Positions 35,026 to 43,648 of a DNA stretch of 64,000 nt are shown here, piece by piece. A model generated the notes under the pieces. The model had not been told where the DNA came from, did not search any database, and worked only from the letters and a program-made list of their open reading frames with translations. This DNA comes from Fibrisoma montanum (lineage in GTDB: Bacteria > Bacteroidota > Bacteroidia > Cytophagales > Spirosomataceae). Both the position numbers and the translations under genes were made by a program. The stretch is taken from the NCBI RefSeq assembly GCF_003583365.1, contig NZ_QXED01000004.1:248001-312000 (forward strand). The letters are read 5' to 3'. How positions within the stretch are numbered: the first letter of the stretch is position 1; each line of letters begins with the position of its first letter.

Positions 35026-37083
35026 ATGAAAACAAGATTTAGCCGGTTTAGCGGGGCTTTTGCTTTGTTGAACGTCATAGTCCTTTCCGGTTCAAACGTC
35101 TTTAGTCAGGCATCAGGACCCGAGTGGCAAATTGTTGGACAGGGTATTAATCCGGCAAACTACTACGGCATCACCGTGGCTAATGGCATCATTGGCCTGG
35201 TGTCGTCGCCGGAGCCGATGAAAGTTAAAGACGTAGTCCTCAACGGGGCTTTTGATACGTACGGACGGGGGCGGGTTTCCAACATTCTGAAGGTGTTCAA
35301 CTTTGCCAATATGAACCTGGATGTCGACGGGATGCGGCTGGGCCCTAAAGACATTGTCAATTACCGTCAGACCCTGGATATGAAGCAGGCGGCCCTGACA
35401 ACTACCTTCGACTATAAGGATAAGATAACCGTTCGGCAAACCATGATGGCGCTCCGTCACCTACCGTTTACCGCCCTGTCTATGGTTGAAATCACCGCTA
35501 AAAAAGACTGTGAGATTGTACCGATGTCGGTTATTGAGTCGCCGGAAAACCTGAAGGAGGTAAAAAACTTTTATTCCGAAGTTGACCGCCCCCACGTTAC
35601 AATTCGACTGCTGACATCGGTAGCCAAAAGTCCATCAGGTCGGCATACGGTCGCTGCCTCAAACAGCTTCATCTTCGAGGAACCACATGGCCAGGAGCCC
35701 GACGTGATCCATGAGGACTGGGATTACAATATGCATCTGGCTAAGTTTAAAAAACGCCTGAAAGCCGGTCAGACCTACCGATTCAGCGTGGTTGGTTCGG
35801 TATCATCGACCGCCCACACGGCTGATCCGCACAATGAAGCCGAGCGGCTAACCGTTTTCGCAGCCCTCGAACGGACACAGCGTCTGCTCCAGCGCCACCA
35901 GGCCGAATGGACCAAGCTCTGGCAAAGCGATATCGTTATCGACGGCGACCCGGATGCACAACGGGCAGTACGCTCCGCACTCTACCATCTGTATTCATTT
36001 GCCCGTGAGAATACAGCCTACAGTTTGTCACCTATGGGCCTGTCTGGACTGGGCTACAACGGACACGTATTCTGGGATACAGAGCTCTGGATGTATCCGC
36101 CCTTGCTGGTTCTAAAACCTGAAATGGCTAAATCATTGCTTGAATACCGCTTTGAACGGATGGCAATGGCGAAGCAAAACGCGTTTAGTCATGGCTACGA
36201 TGGGGTAATGTTTCCGTGGGAGTCCGACGCCGATGGGCAGGAAGCGACTCCAGTCTGGGCGTTAACGGGGCCGTTTCAGCACCATATTACGGGTTGCGTC
36301 GGCTGGGCTTTCTGGAAATACTATCAGGTAACGAAAGACAAGGAATGGCTCCGGACGCGGGGGTATCCCATGCTGAAAGAAGTTGCTGATTTCTGGGTCA
36401 GCCGGGTAGAGAAAGGACAGGACGGAAAATTACACATCAACAATGTAATCGGCGCCAACGAATGGCAGGAGAACATTGACGACAATGCATTTACGAACGG
36501 AATGGCTAAAACGGTGCTTGGTTTTGCCACTCAGGCTGCTCAGGAACTGGGTATAACGCCAGATCCGGAGTGGGCAAGTGTAGCAGCCAACATTCCTATC
36601 CTAAAATTTCCAGACGGTACAACCAAAGAAAACCGGACGTATGATGGAGTTACGATTAAGCAGGCTGATGTTAACCTATTAGCCTATCCGTTAACAGTAG
36701 TCAATGATGAAGCGGCTATCCGTAAGGATCTAGCGTATTATGGACCTCGTTACTCTCCGGAAGGGCCGGCTATGGGCTGGTCAGTGCTATCGACGCTGCA
36801 TGCCCGGCTCAATGAGCCTGATAAAGCCTACGATTGGTTTGTAAAAAGCTATAAACCCAATGAAGTACCCCCATTTGGCGTATTGTCCGAAACGGCAGGC
36901 GGTACAAATCCCTATTTTGCTACGGGAGCAGGTGGTATGTTACAGGCAGTGCTGAATGGTTTTGGCGGATTAGACATCACCGATAACGGGATAACGCAGT
37001 TGAAAACCCGGTTACCTAAAAAGTGGAAGTCGCTTACCATTAAGGGCGTTGGGCCTCAGCAGCGCACCATTCAGGTACAATAA
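35026..37083 (+). CDS. Secreted glycoside hydrolase family 65-type enzyme
   Basis: A 685-residue enzyme with a signal peptide (cleavage near VFSQ, about residue 27) from ATG at 35026; TTG at 34999 would add a polar stretch. It has the GH65 plan: an N-terminal beta-sandwich, then an (alpha/alpha)6 barrel with HVFWDTELWMYPPLLVLKPE (split over helix and loop), and the general-acid region VIGANEWQENIDDNAFTN, in which the glutamate after GAN matches the catalytic residue. GH65 includes phosphorylases for alpha-linked disaccharides and related hydrolases such as those acting on glucosyl-galactosyl units. Export argues for a hydrolase, because phosphate-dependent cleavage is less likely outside the cytoplasm. 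It may act with the SusCD region. Confidence 0.87.
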   Translation: MKTRFSRFSGAFALLNVIVLSGSNVFSQASGPEWQIVGQGINPANYYGITVANGIIGLVSSPEPMKVKDVVLNGAFDTYGRGRVSNILKVFNFANMNLDVDGMRLGPKDIVNYRQTLDMKQAALTTTFDYKDKITVRQTMMALRHLPFTALSMVEITAKKDCEIVPMSVIESPENLKEVKNFYSEVDRPHVTIRLLTSVAKSPSGRHTVAASNSFIFEEPHGQEPDVIHEDWDYNMHLAKFKKRLKAGQTYRFSVVGSVSSTAHTADPHNEAERLTVFAALERTQRLLQRHQAEWTKLWQSDIVIDGDPDAQRAVRSALYHLYSFARENTAYSLSPMGLSGLGYNGHVFWDTELWMYPPLLVLKPEMAKSLLEYRFERMAMAKQNAFSHGYDGVMFPWESDADGQEATPVWALTGPFQHHITGCVGWAFWKYYQVTKDKEWLRTRGYPMLKEVADFWVSRVEKGQDGKLHINNVIGANEWQENIDDNAFTNGMAKTVLGFATQAAQELGITPDPEWASVAANIPILKFPDGTTKENRTYDGVTIKQADVNLLAYPLTVVNDEAAIRKDLAYYGPRYSPEGPAMGWSVLSTLHARLNEPDKAYDWFVKSYKPNEVPPFGVLSETAGGTNPYFATGAGGMLQAVLNGFGGLDITDNGITQLKTRLPKKWKSLTIKGVGPQQRTIQVQ

Positions 37084-37084
37084 A

Positions 37085-37132
37085 AAAAGGCATCCATTTT
37101 CATGTGCGTGTATCTACATGAAAATGGATGCC
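37085..37132 (-). terminator. Bidirectional terminator between GH65 and TetR genes
   Basis: A perfect 17-base stem is formed by 37089-37105 and 37116-37132. On the minus strand a T-run follows (37082-37088), so it ends the TetR transcript, and it also blocks read-through from the GH65 gene that stops at 37083. Confidence 0.85.
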
Positions 37133-37159
37133 AGAAAAAATCTGACATAATCGTTTATA

Positions 37160-37837
37160 TTACCACTGAGCGATCGGCAAATTAGCTGACTGCAGATCCA
37201 ATTGTACGTCTTTTGATTGGATTGCCATCTTGTTCAGAGCGATGTAAATCGCTTTCACGGCGTTTTCAATGCGCTTCCAGCCTTCTTCACTCCGCAGGTC
37301 GATGCCGATCATTGTACGGTCGTTCTGAGCCAGGATGGTTAGATAGGACATTGCACCAAGAACCACAGCCGAAATAGCCTGCGTGTCGGCTCCTCTTACA
37401 AAGGACAATTGTTCGACAAGCCGGGTCATTTCTTCATCCTGTGCCCGGGCCGTTGTAGCGGCAGTCGGGTCATTCTCAATGATACTTGCTTTTAGGATCT
37501 CGCGGGCAGCTTTGAACGTCCGGAAATAGCGGTAGGTTTGGATTACCTGGCGGTACCAGATACGGGCAACATCCGATTCGTGAAGCGGACGGATTTGATC
37601 AAGTACGGCAGGATTAAGCACCGGGAAGAGCTTACCCATTTTCACGTAATACTCCAACAAACCCTCCATACCGCCGAAATAGCGATAGATAAGGACTTTG
37701 CTGACGTTAGCTTTTTCGGCTACCCGGTTTACACCTACACCTTCTAAACCTCGCTCCGCAATCACTTCTTCCAGTGCTTCAACGATGCGCTGGGTTGTCT
37801 TTGCCCGGTTTCTTCTTACTTTTTCTGCTTTTTCCAT
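37160..37837 (-). CDS. TetR/AcrR family transcriptional regulator
   Basis: A 225-residue DNA-binding repressor-type protein. The N-terminal helix-turn-helix domain shows RIVEALEEVIAERGLEGVGVNRVAEKANVSKVLIYRYFGG split across helices 1-4, with SKVLIYRYFGG as the recognition part. The C-terminal domain, including KAAREILKASIIE and AISAVVLGAMSYLTILAQ, would bind an effector. ATG at 37837 was chosen; a frame from 37903 adds 22 residues that lack HTH character. Three TTGTACA-like sequences lie upstream and could be its own operators. Confidence 0.9.
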   Translation of the reverse strand: MEKAEKVRRNRAKTTQRIVEALEEVIAERGLEGVGVNRVAEKANVSKVLIYRYFGGMEGLLEYYVKMGKLFPVLNPAVLDQIRPLHESDVARIWYRQVIQTYRYFRTFKAAREILKASIIENDPTAATTARAQDEEMTRLVEQLSFVRGADTQAISAVVLGAMSYLTILAQNDRTMIGIDLRSEEGWKRIENAVKAIYIALNKMAIQSKDVQLDLQSANLPIAQW

Positions 37838-37914
37838 GTGATGAACAGTACTGCGATTCAATACCTTGTTATCTGTCAGACTGAAGTTGCCAAGAATAGT
37901 CACATTAAAGTCGC

Positions 37915-38126
37915 ATTGTACACAAAATAGAATCGCTGTACTTCAATAGCTGGCAAAGGGGGCTGACAAATGGCAATTACTGAATAAACGTTTTTTTATA
38001 AAATGATTGTACAAACAAAAGATCTATAATCTACACTACGGCAGAAAGTTATACAAGTCACCTGAAAGATACTATTAGCAAAGAAAACGTTTTTATATTA
38101 ATCGGCAAACAAATTCGTACAAAAAA
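37915..38126. promoter_or_regulatory. Three similar TTGTACA-type sequences upstream of the TetR gene
   Basis: ATTGTACACAAAAT at 37915-37928, ATTGTACAAACAAA at 38006-38019 and ATTCGTACAAAAAA at 38113-38126 share the core GTACA plus an A-rich tail. They lie in the gap upstream of the regulator gene and may be its binding sites. The region otherwise contains no gene. Confidence 0.32.
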
Positions 38127-38170
38127 GTGGTGGTTTTTTACCATTGGTTACGTTATCTTATTTAAAGCAA

Positions 38171-38212
38171 CATAAAAAAGCCGCTCAGTAAATACCAAGC
38201 GGCTTTTTTATG
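38171..38212. terminator. Bidirectional terminator after tRNA-Gln
   Basis: The 14-base arms 38171-38184 and 38199-38212 pair and have T-rich ends in both directions. On the minus strand it directly follows the tRNA. Confidence 0.88.
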
Positions 38213-38283
38213 TTGCCCGAGAAGGATTCGAACCTCCACAAACAGAACCAAAATCTGCTGTCCTACCCTTAGACGATCGGGCA
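38213..38283 (-). tRNA. tRNA-Gln (anticodon TTG)
   Basis: A 71-base cloverleaf on the minus strand. The acceptor arms TGCCCGA and TCGGGCA pair fully, the D-arm is GTC-TAAGGGTAG-GAC, the anticodon stem GCAGA/TCTGT encloses the loop TTTTGGT with anticodon TTG, and the T-arm is GGAGG-TTCGAAT-CCTTC. The 3' CCA is not encoded. Confidence 0.95.
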
Positions 38284-38300
38284 ATTCGCATTTGCGAGTG

Positions 38301-38332
38301 CAAAGATAAGAAGGACGAGGTGTCAAAAGCAA
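38301..38332 (-). promoter_or_regulatory. Promoter of tRNA-Gln
   Basis: Read on the minus strand, TTG (38330-38332) and TATCTTTG (38301-38308) form a -33/-7 pair with a 21-base spacer, and the -7 box fully matches TAnnTTTG. Transcription would start about 10 bases before the tRNA. Confidence 0.6.
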
Positions 38333-38408
38333 GACTGAGTTCGAAAAAATAATCGACTTGGCTCATAAAAACAGCTCTCCCCTGATCCTCAGCGCTAACC
38401 AGTGGTGA

Positions 38409-39284
38409 CTATACAGCGGCTACTTCAATATGAGAGACAATTTTCTTGATCAGCCCCTGAAGCACCTTACCCGGACCACACTCGATAAACTCGGTTGCCC
38501 CATCAGCTACCATCGTTTCTACCGATTGTGTCCAGCGGACCGGCGACGTTAGCTGAGCAATCAGGTTCGCCTGTATCGTCTGTGGGTCTGTGGTAGGCCG
38601 GGCGTCGACGTTCTGGTAAATCGGGCAGCGAGGCTTAACAAAAGTCATGGCGTCTACGGCTTCGGCAAATTCCTGACGGGCCGGTTCCATAAAGGGCGAA
38701 TGGAAGGCACCGCTAACCTGCAAGGGAACGATACGGCGGGCACCGGCTTTCTGCAGCGCTTCAGTAGCGAGTTGGATGCCTTCCAGACTTCCGGAAATAA
38801 CAACCTGCCCCGGACTATTATAATTGGCGGGGATGATAATTTCATCAGTAATTTCATGGCAGATCTGCTCGATGACGTTGTCGGCCAGACCCAGCACGGC
38901 GGCCATACTCGACGGAGTCAGTTCGCAGGCCCGCTGCATGGCCTGAGCCCGAATGGATGCGAGCCGCAGTCCATCTTCAAACGAAAGGGCACCGGCGGCC
39001 GTCAGCGCCGAGAGCTCGCCGAGCGAGTGGCCGGCAACCATATCAGGTGCAAATGATTCGGTAGTTAGCGCCAGCGTAACCCCATGCAGAAAAACGGCCG
39101 GTTGGGTGTAGATGGTCTGTTTAAGTTCATCATCTGTGCCCTCAAACATAATCCGGGTCAGTTCATACCCCAGGATGTCGTTTGCCTGATCAAACAGCGC
39201 CTTAGCAGCACCGGATTGTTGATAAAGTTCGTGGCCCATACCTCGAAACTGAGAGCCCTGGCCGGGAAAAACGTATGCTTTCAT
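38409..39284 (-). CDS. fabD: Malonyl-CoA:ACP transacylase
   Basis: Transfers malonyl from CoA to acyl carrier protein to feed fatty-acid chain elongation in the cytoplasm. The 291-residue length is normal. It opens with the family start MKAYVFPGQGSQFRGMG; the active serine lies in GHSLGELSAL near residue 89-98, and the second catalytic histidine in GAFHSPFMEP. It ends with ECGPGKVLQGLIKK, as usual. No other fab gene is adjacent; the KAS III-type gene at 48352 is 9 kb away. Confidence 0.96.
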   Translation of the reverse strand: MKAYVFPGQGSQFRGMGHELYQQSGAAKALFDQANDILGYELTRIMFEGTDDELKQTIYTQPAVFLHGVTLALTTESFAPDMVAGHSLGELSALTAAGALSFEDGLRLASIRAQAMQRACELTPSSMAAVLGLADNVIEQICHEITDEIIIPANYNSPGQVVISGSLEGIQLATEALQKAGARRIVPLQVSGAFHSPFMEPARQEFAEAVDAMTFVKPRCPIYQNVDARPTTDPQTIQANLIAQLTSPVRWTQSVETMVADGATEFIECGPGKVLQGLIKKIVSHIEVAAV

Positions 39285-39537
39285 GACAAGTTGAACCTGC
39301 TGAAACAGGGGAATTTAGTGGTACAAAAACAGTTGAGTAAATCAGGTGAGTATTTCTGCAAAGTAACAAGACTGACCGGTCGAAACCAAAATCCGCGCTG
39401 TGAGCACTTGAATTGTGTTTATGACACGCTGTTTGTCAGGCAAAAAAAGGAGGATGTGCGGTATCCTCGACGGGGTACATTTTGTTGAAGGAGACAAACA
39501 AAAACTTTACACACTCTGTTAGCAAGTCGATGGATTT

Positions 39538-39566
39538 GTCTAATTTTTACAAGCTATAAATTAGAC
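39538..39566. promoter_or_regulatory. Inverted repeat upstream of sdhC
   Basis: GTCTAATTT (39538-39546) and AAATTAGAC (39558-39566) are perfect 9-base arms with an 11-base centre. It may be an operator or the start of a structured leader; evidence is limited to symmetry and position. Confidence 0.4.
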
Positions 39567-39630
39567 ACTTTGTAACTGGAAAAAGTCCTGTAAAGTTGTT
39601 TCCATCGGGTTTGTGCTTTAGTTTTGATGC

Positions 39631-39652
39631 GCCGTTTGAAACGGCTTTTTTT
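39631..39652 (+). terminator. Terminator-like hairpin in the sdh leader
   Basis: GCCGTT (39631-39636) and AACGGC (39640-39645) enclose the loop TGA and are followed by seven T (39646-39652). It points toward sdhC, whose start codon is at 39690, and no gene ends just before it, so it may attenuate transcription or end a short RNA. Confidence 0.5.
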
Positions 39653-39689
39653 CAACCGTTTACCACTAAAATTTCGTGTCGTTCACCAT

Positions 39690-40385
39690 ATGGCTTGGGT
39701 AACACAAACACTATCCAGCTCGCTCGGTCGCAAGGTAATCATGTCGCTGACGGGACTGTTTTTATCTTCCTTTCTGATTGTTCACGTAGCTGGTAATTTG
39801 CAATTGTTCAAAAGTGACGATGGACGTGCGTTCAATGAGTATACGTATTTCATGACGCACAATCCGCTCATTATCACAATCTCCTACCTGCTCTACACGT
39901 CTATTCTGGTTCATGCGTTAATGTCGGTTGTACTGACGCGCCACAACCAGGCTTCGCGGCCGGTTAAATATGCTTACGGTCGTCCGGAAGCAAACAGTAC
40001 CTGGTCATCGCGTAACATGGGCATTCTGGGGACCGTTTTGTTCCTGTTCATTGTTATTCATATGCGGACGTTTTGGTACGAAATGCACTTTGGCTCCGTA
40101 CCCATGGCCGAGTATGACGGAAAGCAGTACAAGGATCTGTACGCTGTAGTTCAGGAGGCTTTTGCGCAGTGGTGGTACGTACTGTTGTACGTAGTATCCA
40201 TGGTGGCTTTAGGGTATCACCTCGTACACGGATTTCAAAGCGGCTTTCAGTCGCTGGGAATCCGGCATAAAAAATACACGCCGATTATCGAGTTCCTGGG
40301 CACGTTTGTGTTTGCGATTCTTATCCCGGCGTTGTTTGCGGCTATGCCAATTTATGTGTTTTTGCAAGTTCACGGGATTATATAA
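39690..40385 (+). CDS. sdhC: Succinate dehydrogenase cytochrome b subunit
   Basis: The 231-residue membrane anchor of complex II, with five hydrophobic segments. It is the single-subunit cytochrome b type (b558-like) found in Bacteroidota and epsilonproteobacteria, expected to bind two hemes; candidate ligand histidines lie in FLIVHVAGNL, SILVHALMSVV, FIVIHMRTFWYE and LGYHLVHGFQSG. ATG at 39690 (MAWVTQTLSSSLGRK) was chosen over the longer frame from 39624, whose start would overlap the leader hairpin zone. First gene of sdhCAB, followed by a structured 87-base spacer. Confidence 0.9.
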   Translation: MAWVTQTLSSSLGRKVIMSLTGLFLSSFLIVHVAGNLQLFKSDDGRAFNEYTYFMTHNPLIITISYLLYTSILVHALMSVVLTRHNQASRPVKYAYGRPEANSTWSSRNMGILGTVLFLFIVIHMRTFWYEMHFGSVPMAEYDGKQYKDLYAVVQEAFAQWWYVLLYVVSMVALGYHLVHGFQSGFQSLGIRHKKYTPIIEFLGTFVFAILIPALFAAMPIYVFLQVHGII

Positions 40386-40466
40386 TGATTGAGTGATGAA
40401 AGCCTGCAGGCAGATACCCCGTAACGTTACAGTCAGGCATTTCATCATTCACCAAGTCAATCATTA
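40383..40466 (+). repeat. Long imperfect hairpin between sdhC and sdhA
   Basis: TAATGATTGA (40383-40392) pairs with TCAATCATTA (40457-40466), GAGTGATGAAA (40391-40401) with TTTCATCATTC (40440-40450), and GCCTG (40402-40406) with CAGGC (40434-40438). The stem begins at the TAA of sdhC and ends just before the start of sdhA, filling the spacer. No T-run follows, so it is more likely an mRNA-stability structure than a terminator. Confidence 0.65.
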
Positions 40467-40472
40467 AGAAAT

Positions 40473-42410
40473 ATGGAACTGGATTCAAAGATTCCTGAAG
40501 GACCGTTGGCCGAGAAGTGGTCGCGGCACAAATTCGGTTTGAAGCTGGTTAACCCGGCCAACAAACGTAAATATGATATCATTGTAGTTGGCACAGGGCT
40601 GGCGGGTGCATCTGCGGCTGCGTCGCTGGCTGAACTGGGCTACAACGTAAAAGCGTTCACGTTTCACGACAGTGCGCGCCGGGCACACTCCATTGCAGCC
40701 CAGGGTGGAATTAACGCGGCTAAGAACTACCAGAACGACGGCGACAGCGTATTCCGCCTGTTCTACGACACCATTAAGGGTGGCGACTACCGGGCTCGCG
40801 AGGGGAACGTGTATCGGCTGGCTGAGGTGAGTGTCAACATTATTGACCAGTGCGTTGCGCAGGGCGTTCCCTTCGCTCGCGAGTACGGCGGTCTGCTGGC
40901 CAACCGGTCATTCGGTGGGGCGCAGGTATCCCGTACGTTCTACGCCCGCGGTCAGACCGGTCAGCAACTGCTGCTGGGTGCCTATCACGCCCTGAGCCGG
41001 CAGGTGGCCAACGGTAAAGTGAAACTGATTACCCGGACCGAGATGCTGGACGTAATCGTTGTGGATGGCAAGGCTCGCGGTATCGTTACGCGTAACTTAC
41101 TGACGGGTGCAATTGAGTCGCATTCAGCCCACGCTGTTCTGCTCTGCACCGGTGGTTACGGTAACGTCTTCTACCTGTCGACGAACGCCATGAACTCCAA
41201 CGTAACGGCGGCATGGCGGGCGCACAAGAAAGGAGCTTATTTTAGTAACCCCTGCTATACGCAGATTCACCCGACCTGTATTCCGGTGAAGGGCGATTAC
41301 CAGTCGAAACTGACCTTGATGTCGGAGTCGCTGCGTAACGACGGACGGGTATGGGTTCCGAAGAATCAGCAGGACGCTGAGAAGATTCGTAAGGGGCAGA
41401 TGAAGGCGAACGATATTCCGGAAGACGCCCGTGATTACTTCCTGGAGCGCCGGTATCCTTCATTCGGTAACCTGGTTCCGCGCGACGTAGCTTCCCGGAA
41501 TGCGAAGTACGTCTGCGACGAAGGACGCGGGGTAGCGCCAACGGGTCTGGCGGTGTATCTGGATTTCGCGGATGCTATCAAGCGCGACGGTCGGAAAACG
41601 ATCGAAGCCAAGTATGGCAACCTGTTCGAGATGTACGAGAAAATTGTTGGTGATAATCCGTACGAAACGCCTATGATGATCTACCCGGCGGTTCACTACA
41701 CCATGGGCGGCTTGTGGGTTGATTACAACCTGATGACTTCCGTCCCCGGGTTATATGCACTGGGTGAGGCCAATTTCTCGGACCACGGGGCCAACCGTCT
41801 GGGTGCATCAGCCCTGATGCAGGGACTGGCTGATGGTTATTTTGTTATCCCGTATACGGTCGGCGATTATCTGGCAACGATCGGACCGGGCGATAAAGTA
41901 GCTGTTGATCACCCGGCGTTCAAAGAAGCTGAACAGCGGGTTCATGACATGAACAACCGCCTGTTGTCGATCAAAGGAAGCAAGACAGTCGATGAATACC
42001 ACAAGGCCCTGGGCCACATCATGTGGGATTACTGCGGCATGTCGCGGAATGCCGAAGGTCTGAAGAAAGCCAAGAAAATGATTCAGGACCTTCGGGCTGA
42101 GTTCTGGCAGAACGTACGGGTACTGGGCACCAATGAAGAGATGAACCAGTCGCTCGAACACGCCGGTCGGGTAGCCGATTTCCTTGAACTGGGCGAACTG
42201 ATGGTGGATGATGCGCTGCACCGCGAAGAGTCCTGCGGTGGTCACTTCCGTGAGGAGTACCAGACGGAAGAAGGTGAAGCACTGCGCGACGACGCCAACT
42301 TCACCTACGTCGCAGCCTGGGAATATACGGGCGATAATAAACCCGAAGTTTTACATAAGGAAGAGCTGGTGTTCGAGAACGTGAAACTGACCCAGCGCAG
42401 TTATAAATAG
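40473..42410 (+). CDS. sdhA: Succinate dehydrogenase / fumarate reductase flavoprotein subunit
   Basis: The 645-residue catalytic subunit of complex II with covalently bound FAD. The dinucleotide-binding motif [20 protein letters not shown] lies near residues 34-53, and the FAD-linking histidine in [15 protein letters not shown]. Active-site regions include [13 protein letters not shown] and [17 protein letters not shown]. The C-terminus has the [18 protein letters not shown] segment typical of the quinol:fumarate reductase-like branch, as in Bacteroidota. It is the middle gene of sdhCAB. Confidence 0.97.
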   Translation: MELDSKIPEGPLAEKWSRHKFGLKLVNPANKRKYDIIVVGTGLAGASAAASLAELGYNVKAFTFHDSARRAHSIAAQGGINAAKNYQNDGDSVFRLFYDTIKGGDYRAREGNVYRLAEVSVNIIDQCVAQGVPFAREYGGLLANRSFGGAQVSRTFYARGQTGQQLLLGAYHALSRQVANGKVKLITRTEMLDVIVVDGKARGIVTRNLLTGAIESHSAHAVLLCTGGYGNVFYLSTNAMNSNVTAAWRAHKKGAYFSNPCYTQIHPTCIPVKGDYQSKLTLMSESLRNDGRVWVPKNQQDAEKIRKGQMKANDIPEDARDYFLERRYPSFGNLVPRDVASRNAKYVCDEGRGVAPTGLAVYLDFADAIKRDGRKTIEAKYGNLFEMYEKIVGDNPYETPMMIYPAVHYTMGGLWVDYNLMTSVPGLYALGEANFSDHGANRLGASALMQGLADGYFVIPYTVGDYLATIGPGDKVAVDHPAFKEAEQRVHDMNNRLLSIKGSKTVDEYHKALGHIMWDYCGMSRNAEGLKKAKKMIQDLRAEFWQNVRVLGTNEEMNQSLEHAGRVADFLELGELMVDDALHREESCGGHFREEYQTEEGEALRDDANFTYVAAWEYTGDNKPEVLHKEELVFENVKLTQRSYK

Positions 42411-42415
42411 GTTCT

Positions 42416-42481
42416 GGGCTTACGGTTCTCAGCTCGACAGATCAATTGCTGTGAACTGAGAACCGTAAGCCGAAAGCCCAT
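42416..42481 (+). repeat. Hairpin between sdhA and sdhB
   Basis: GCTTACGGTTCTCAG (42419-42433) and CTGAGAACCGTAAGC (42457-42471) are perfect 15-base arms with a 23-base centre, and outer TGGGC/GCCCA bases extend the pairing with a bulge. It fills most of the 78-base spacer. Confidence 0.7.
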
Positions 42482-42488
42482 CGATACT

Positions 42489-43247
42489 ATGAAGATTACA
42501 CTGAAAGTCTGGAGACAGAAAAACAGCAATACACCGGGTAAGCTGGTTGAATATCAACTGGACAATATTTCGCCGGATATGTCTTTTCTGGAAATGTTCG
42601 ACGTGCTGAACGGAGAATTGACCAAGAAAGGCGAAGAAATCATTGCGTTCGACCACGACTGCCGTGAGGGTATCTGTGGTTCATGCAGCATGTACATCAA
42701 TGGCCGGGCACACGGTCCGCAAACCGGATCGACGACCTGCCAGCTGCACATGCGCTCGTTCAACGACGGCGATACGATCATCGTTGAGCCCTGGCGCGCG
42801 CGGGCGTTTCCGGTTATCAAAGACCTGATGGTTGACCGTACGGCCTTTGACCGGGTGGCGCAGGCAGGTGGCTACATCTCGGTGAACACGGGCTCCGCTC
42901 CTGATGCCAACGAAATTCCTGTTCCGCGCGAAATAGCCGATACGGCCATGGATGCGGCTCAGTGCATTGCGTGCGGTGCCTGCGTGGCGGCATGTAAAAA
43001 CGCGTCGGCTATGCTGTACGTAGCAGCCAAGGTGTCGCACTTTGCGGTATTGCCGCAGGGTCAGGCTGAGCGGACGATGCGGGCCGAGCGGATGGTGGCT
43101 CAAATGGATGCAGAGGGCTTTGGTGCCTGCTCGTTTACCGGAGCCTGTTCGGTTGAGTGCCCGAAATCGATTTCACTCGATCACATTGCCCGCCTGAACC
43201 GTGAGTATCTTGGTGCCAAGCTAACATCGAATAACCTGCAGGGATAA
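42489..43247 (+). CDS. sdhB: Succinate dehydrogenase / fumarate reductase iron-sulfur subunit
   Basis: The 252-residue electron-transfer subunit of complex II. The 2Fe-2S cluster motif is [15 protein letters not shown] near residues 58-71; the 4Fe-4S motif is [13 protein letters not shown] near 159-171, and the last cysteines are in [19 protein letters not shown]. The layout matches the B subunits of Bacteroidota-type succinate:menaquinone oxidoreductase. Last gene of the operon, ending before a terminator. Confidence 0.96.
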   Translation: MKITLKVWRQKNSNTPGKLVEYQLDNISPDMSFLEMFDVLNGELTKKGEEIIAFDHDCREGICGSCSMYINGRAHGPQTGSTTCQLHMRSFNDGDTIIVEPWRARAFPVIKDLMVDRTAFDRVAQAGGYISVNTGSAPDANEIPVPREIADTAMDAAQCIACGACVAACKNASAMLYVAAKVSHFAVLPQGQAERTMRAERMVAQMDAEGFGACSFTGACSVECPKSISLDHIARLNREYLGAKLTSNNLQG

Positions 43248-43266
43248 CGTAATTTTAAGAATGATC

Positions 43267-43312
43267 AAAGCCCGGTACTGCTGCTTCATACAGTAGAGGT
43301 ACCAGGCTTTTT
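43267..43312 (+). terminator. Intrinsic terminator after sdhCAB
   Basis: Arms 43267-43278 and 43299-43310 (AAAGCC-GGTAC type) pair with one mismatch, and the stem ends in a T-rich tract. It lies 20 bases after the sdhB stop. Confidence 0.78.
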
Positions 43313-43339
43313 GTTGTACAGACTAATAGAAAAACGTTT

Positions 43340-43570
43340 ATGAAAACAGTATATAAGGCGGTGAACCAGGAAACAAAAGAACAAGTTACGCCCATTAACT
43401 TGCCAACAGACTACATACCAGAGATAGGGCATATTATTGACACAACAAACGGGGCTTATGAAGTAATAGGAATCACTGAGGTAGGTATCCAGCGATCATC
43501 AGCCGCTGAACTTGACCAGTCTGTAACGAGAGTAATCTTACAGCTTCAAAAAGTTGATCAGGCCCTTTGA
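43340..43570 (+). CDS. Small hypothetical protein (76 aa)
   Basis: An ATG-started frame with good codon use and no overlap with another gene. The protein is acidic-to-neutral, lacks a signal peptide or membrane segment, and seems to alternate short strands (YEVIGITEVGIQ, VTRVILQLQKV), as in a small beta-rich domain. No family is recognised. It follows the sdh terminator and is convergent with an alpha/beta hydrolase gene. Confidence 0.55.
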   Translation: MKTVYKAVNQETKEQVTPINLPTDYIPEIGHIIDTTNGAYEVIGITEVGIQRSSAAELDQSVTRVILQLQKVDQAL

Positions 43571-43648
43571 GGACTTAGTTTATTAATAATACTTATACTA
43601 ATACAGTAGTAGCGAAGGTCAGTTGCACAAACTGGATCCTGGCGCGCT

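Larger units (their letters stand above)
39285..39689. other. 405-bp region upstream of sdhCAB
   Basis: Divergent region between fabD and sdhC. It contains the inverted repeat GTCTAATTT/AAATTAGAC (39538-39546, 39558-39566) and a terminator-like hairpin shortly before sdhC. No protein-coding frame in it looks real. Confidence 0.65.
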
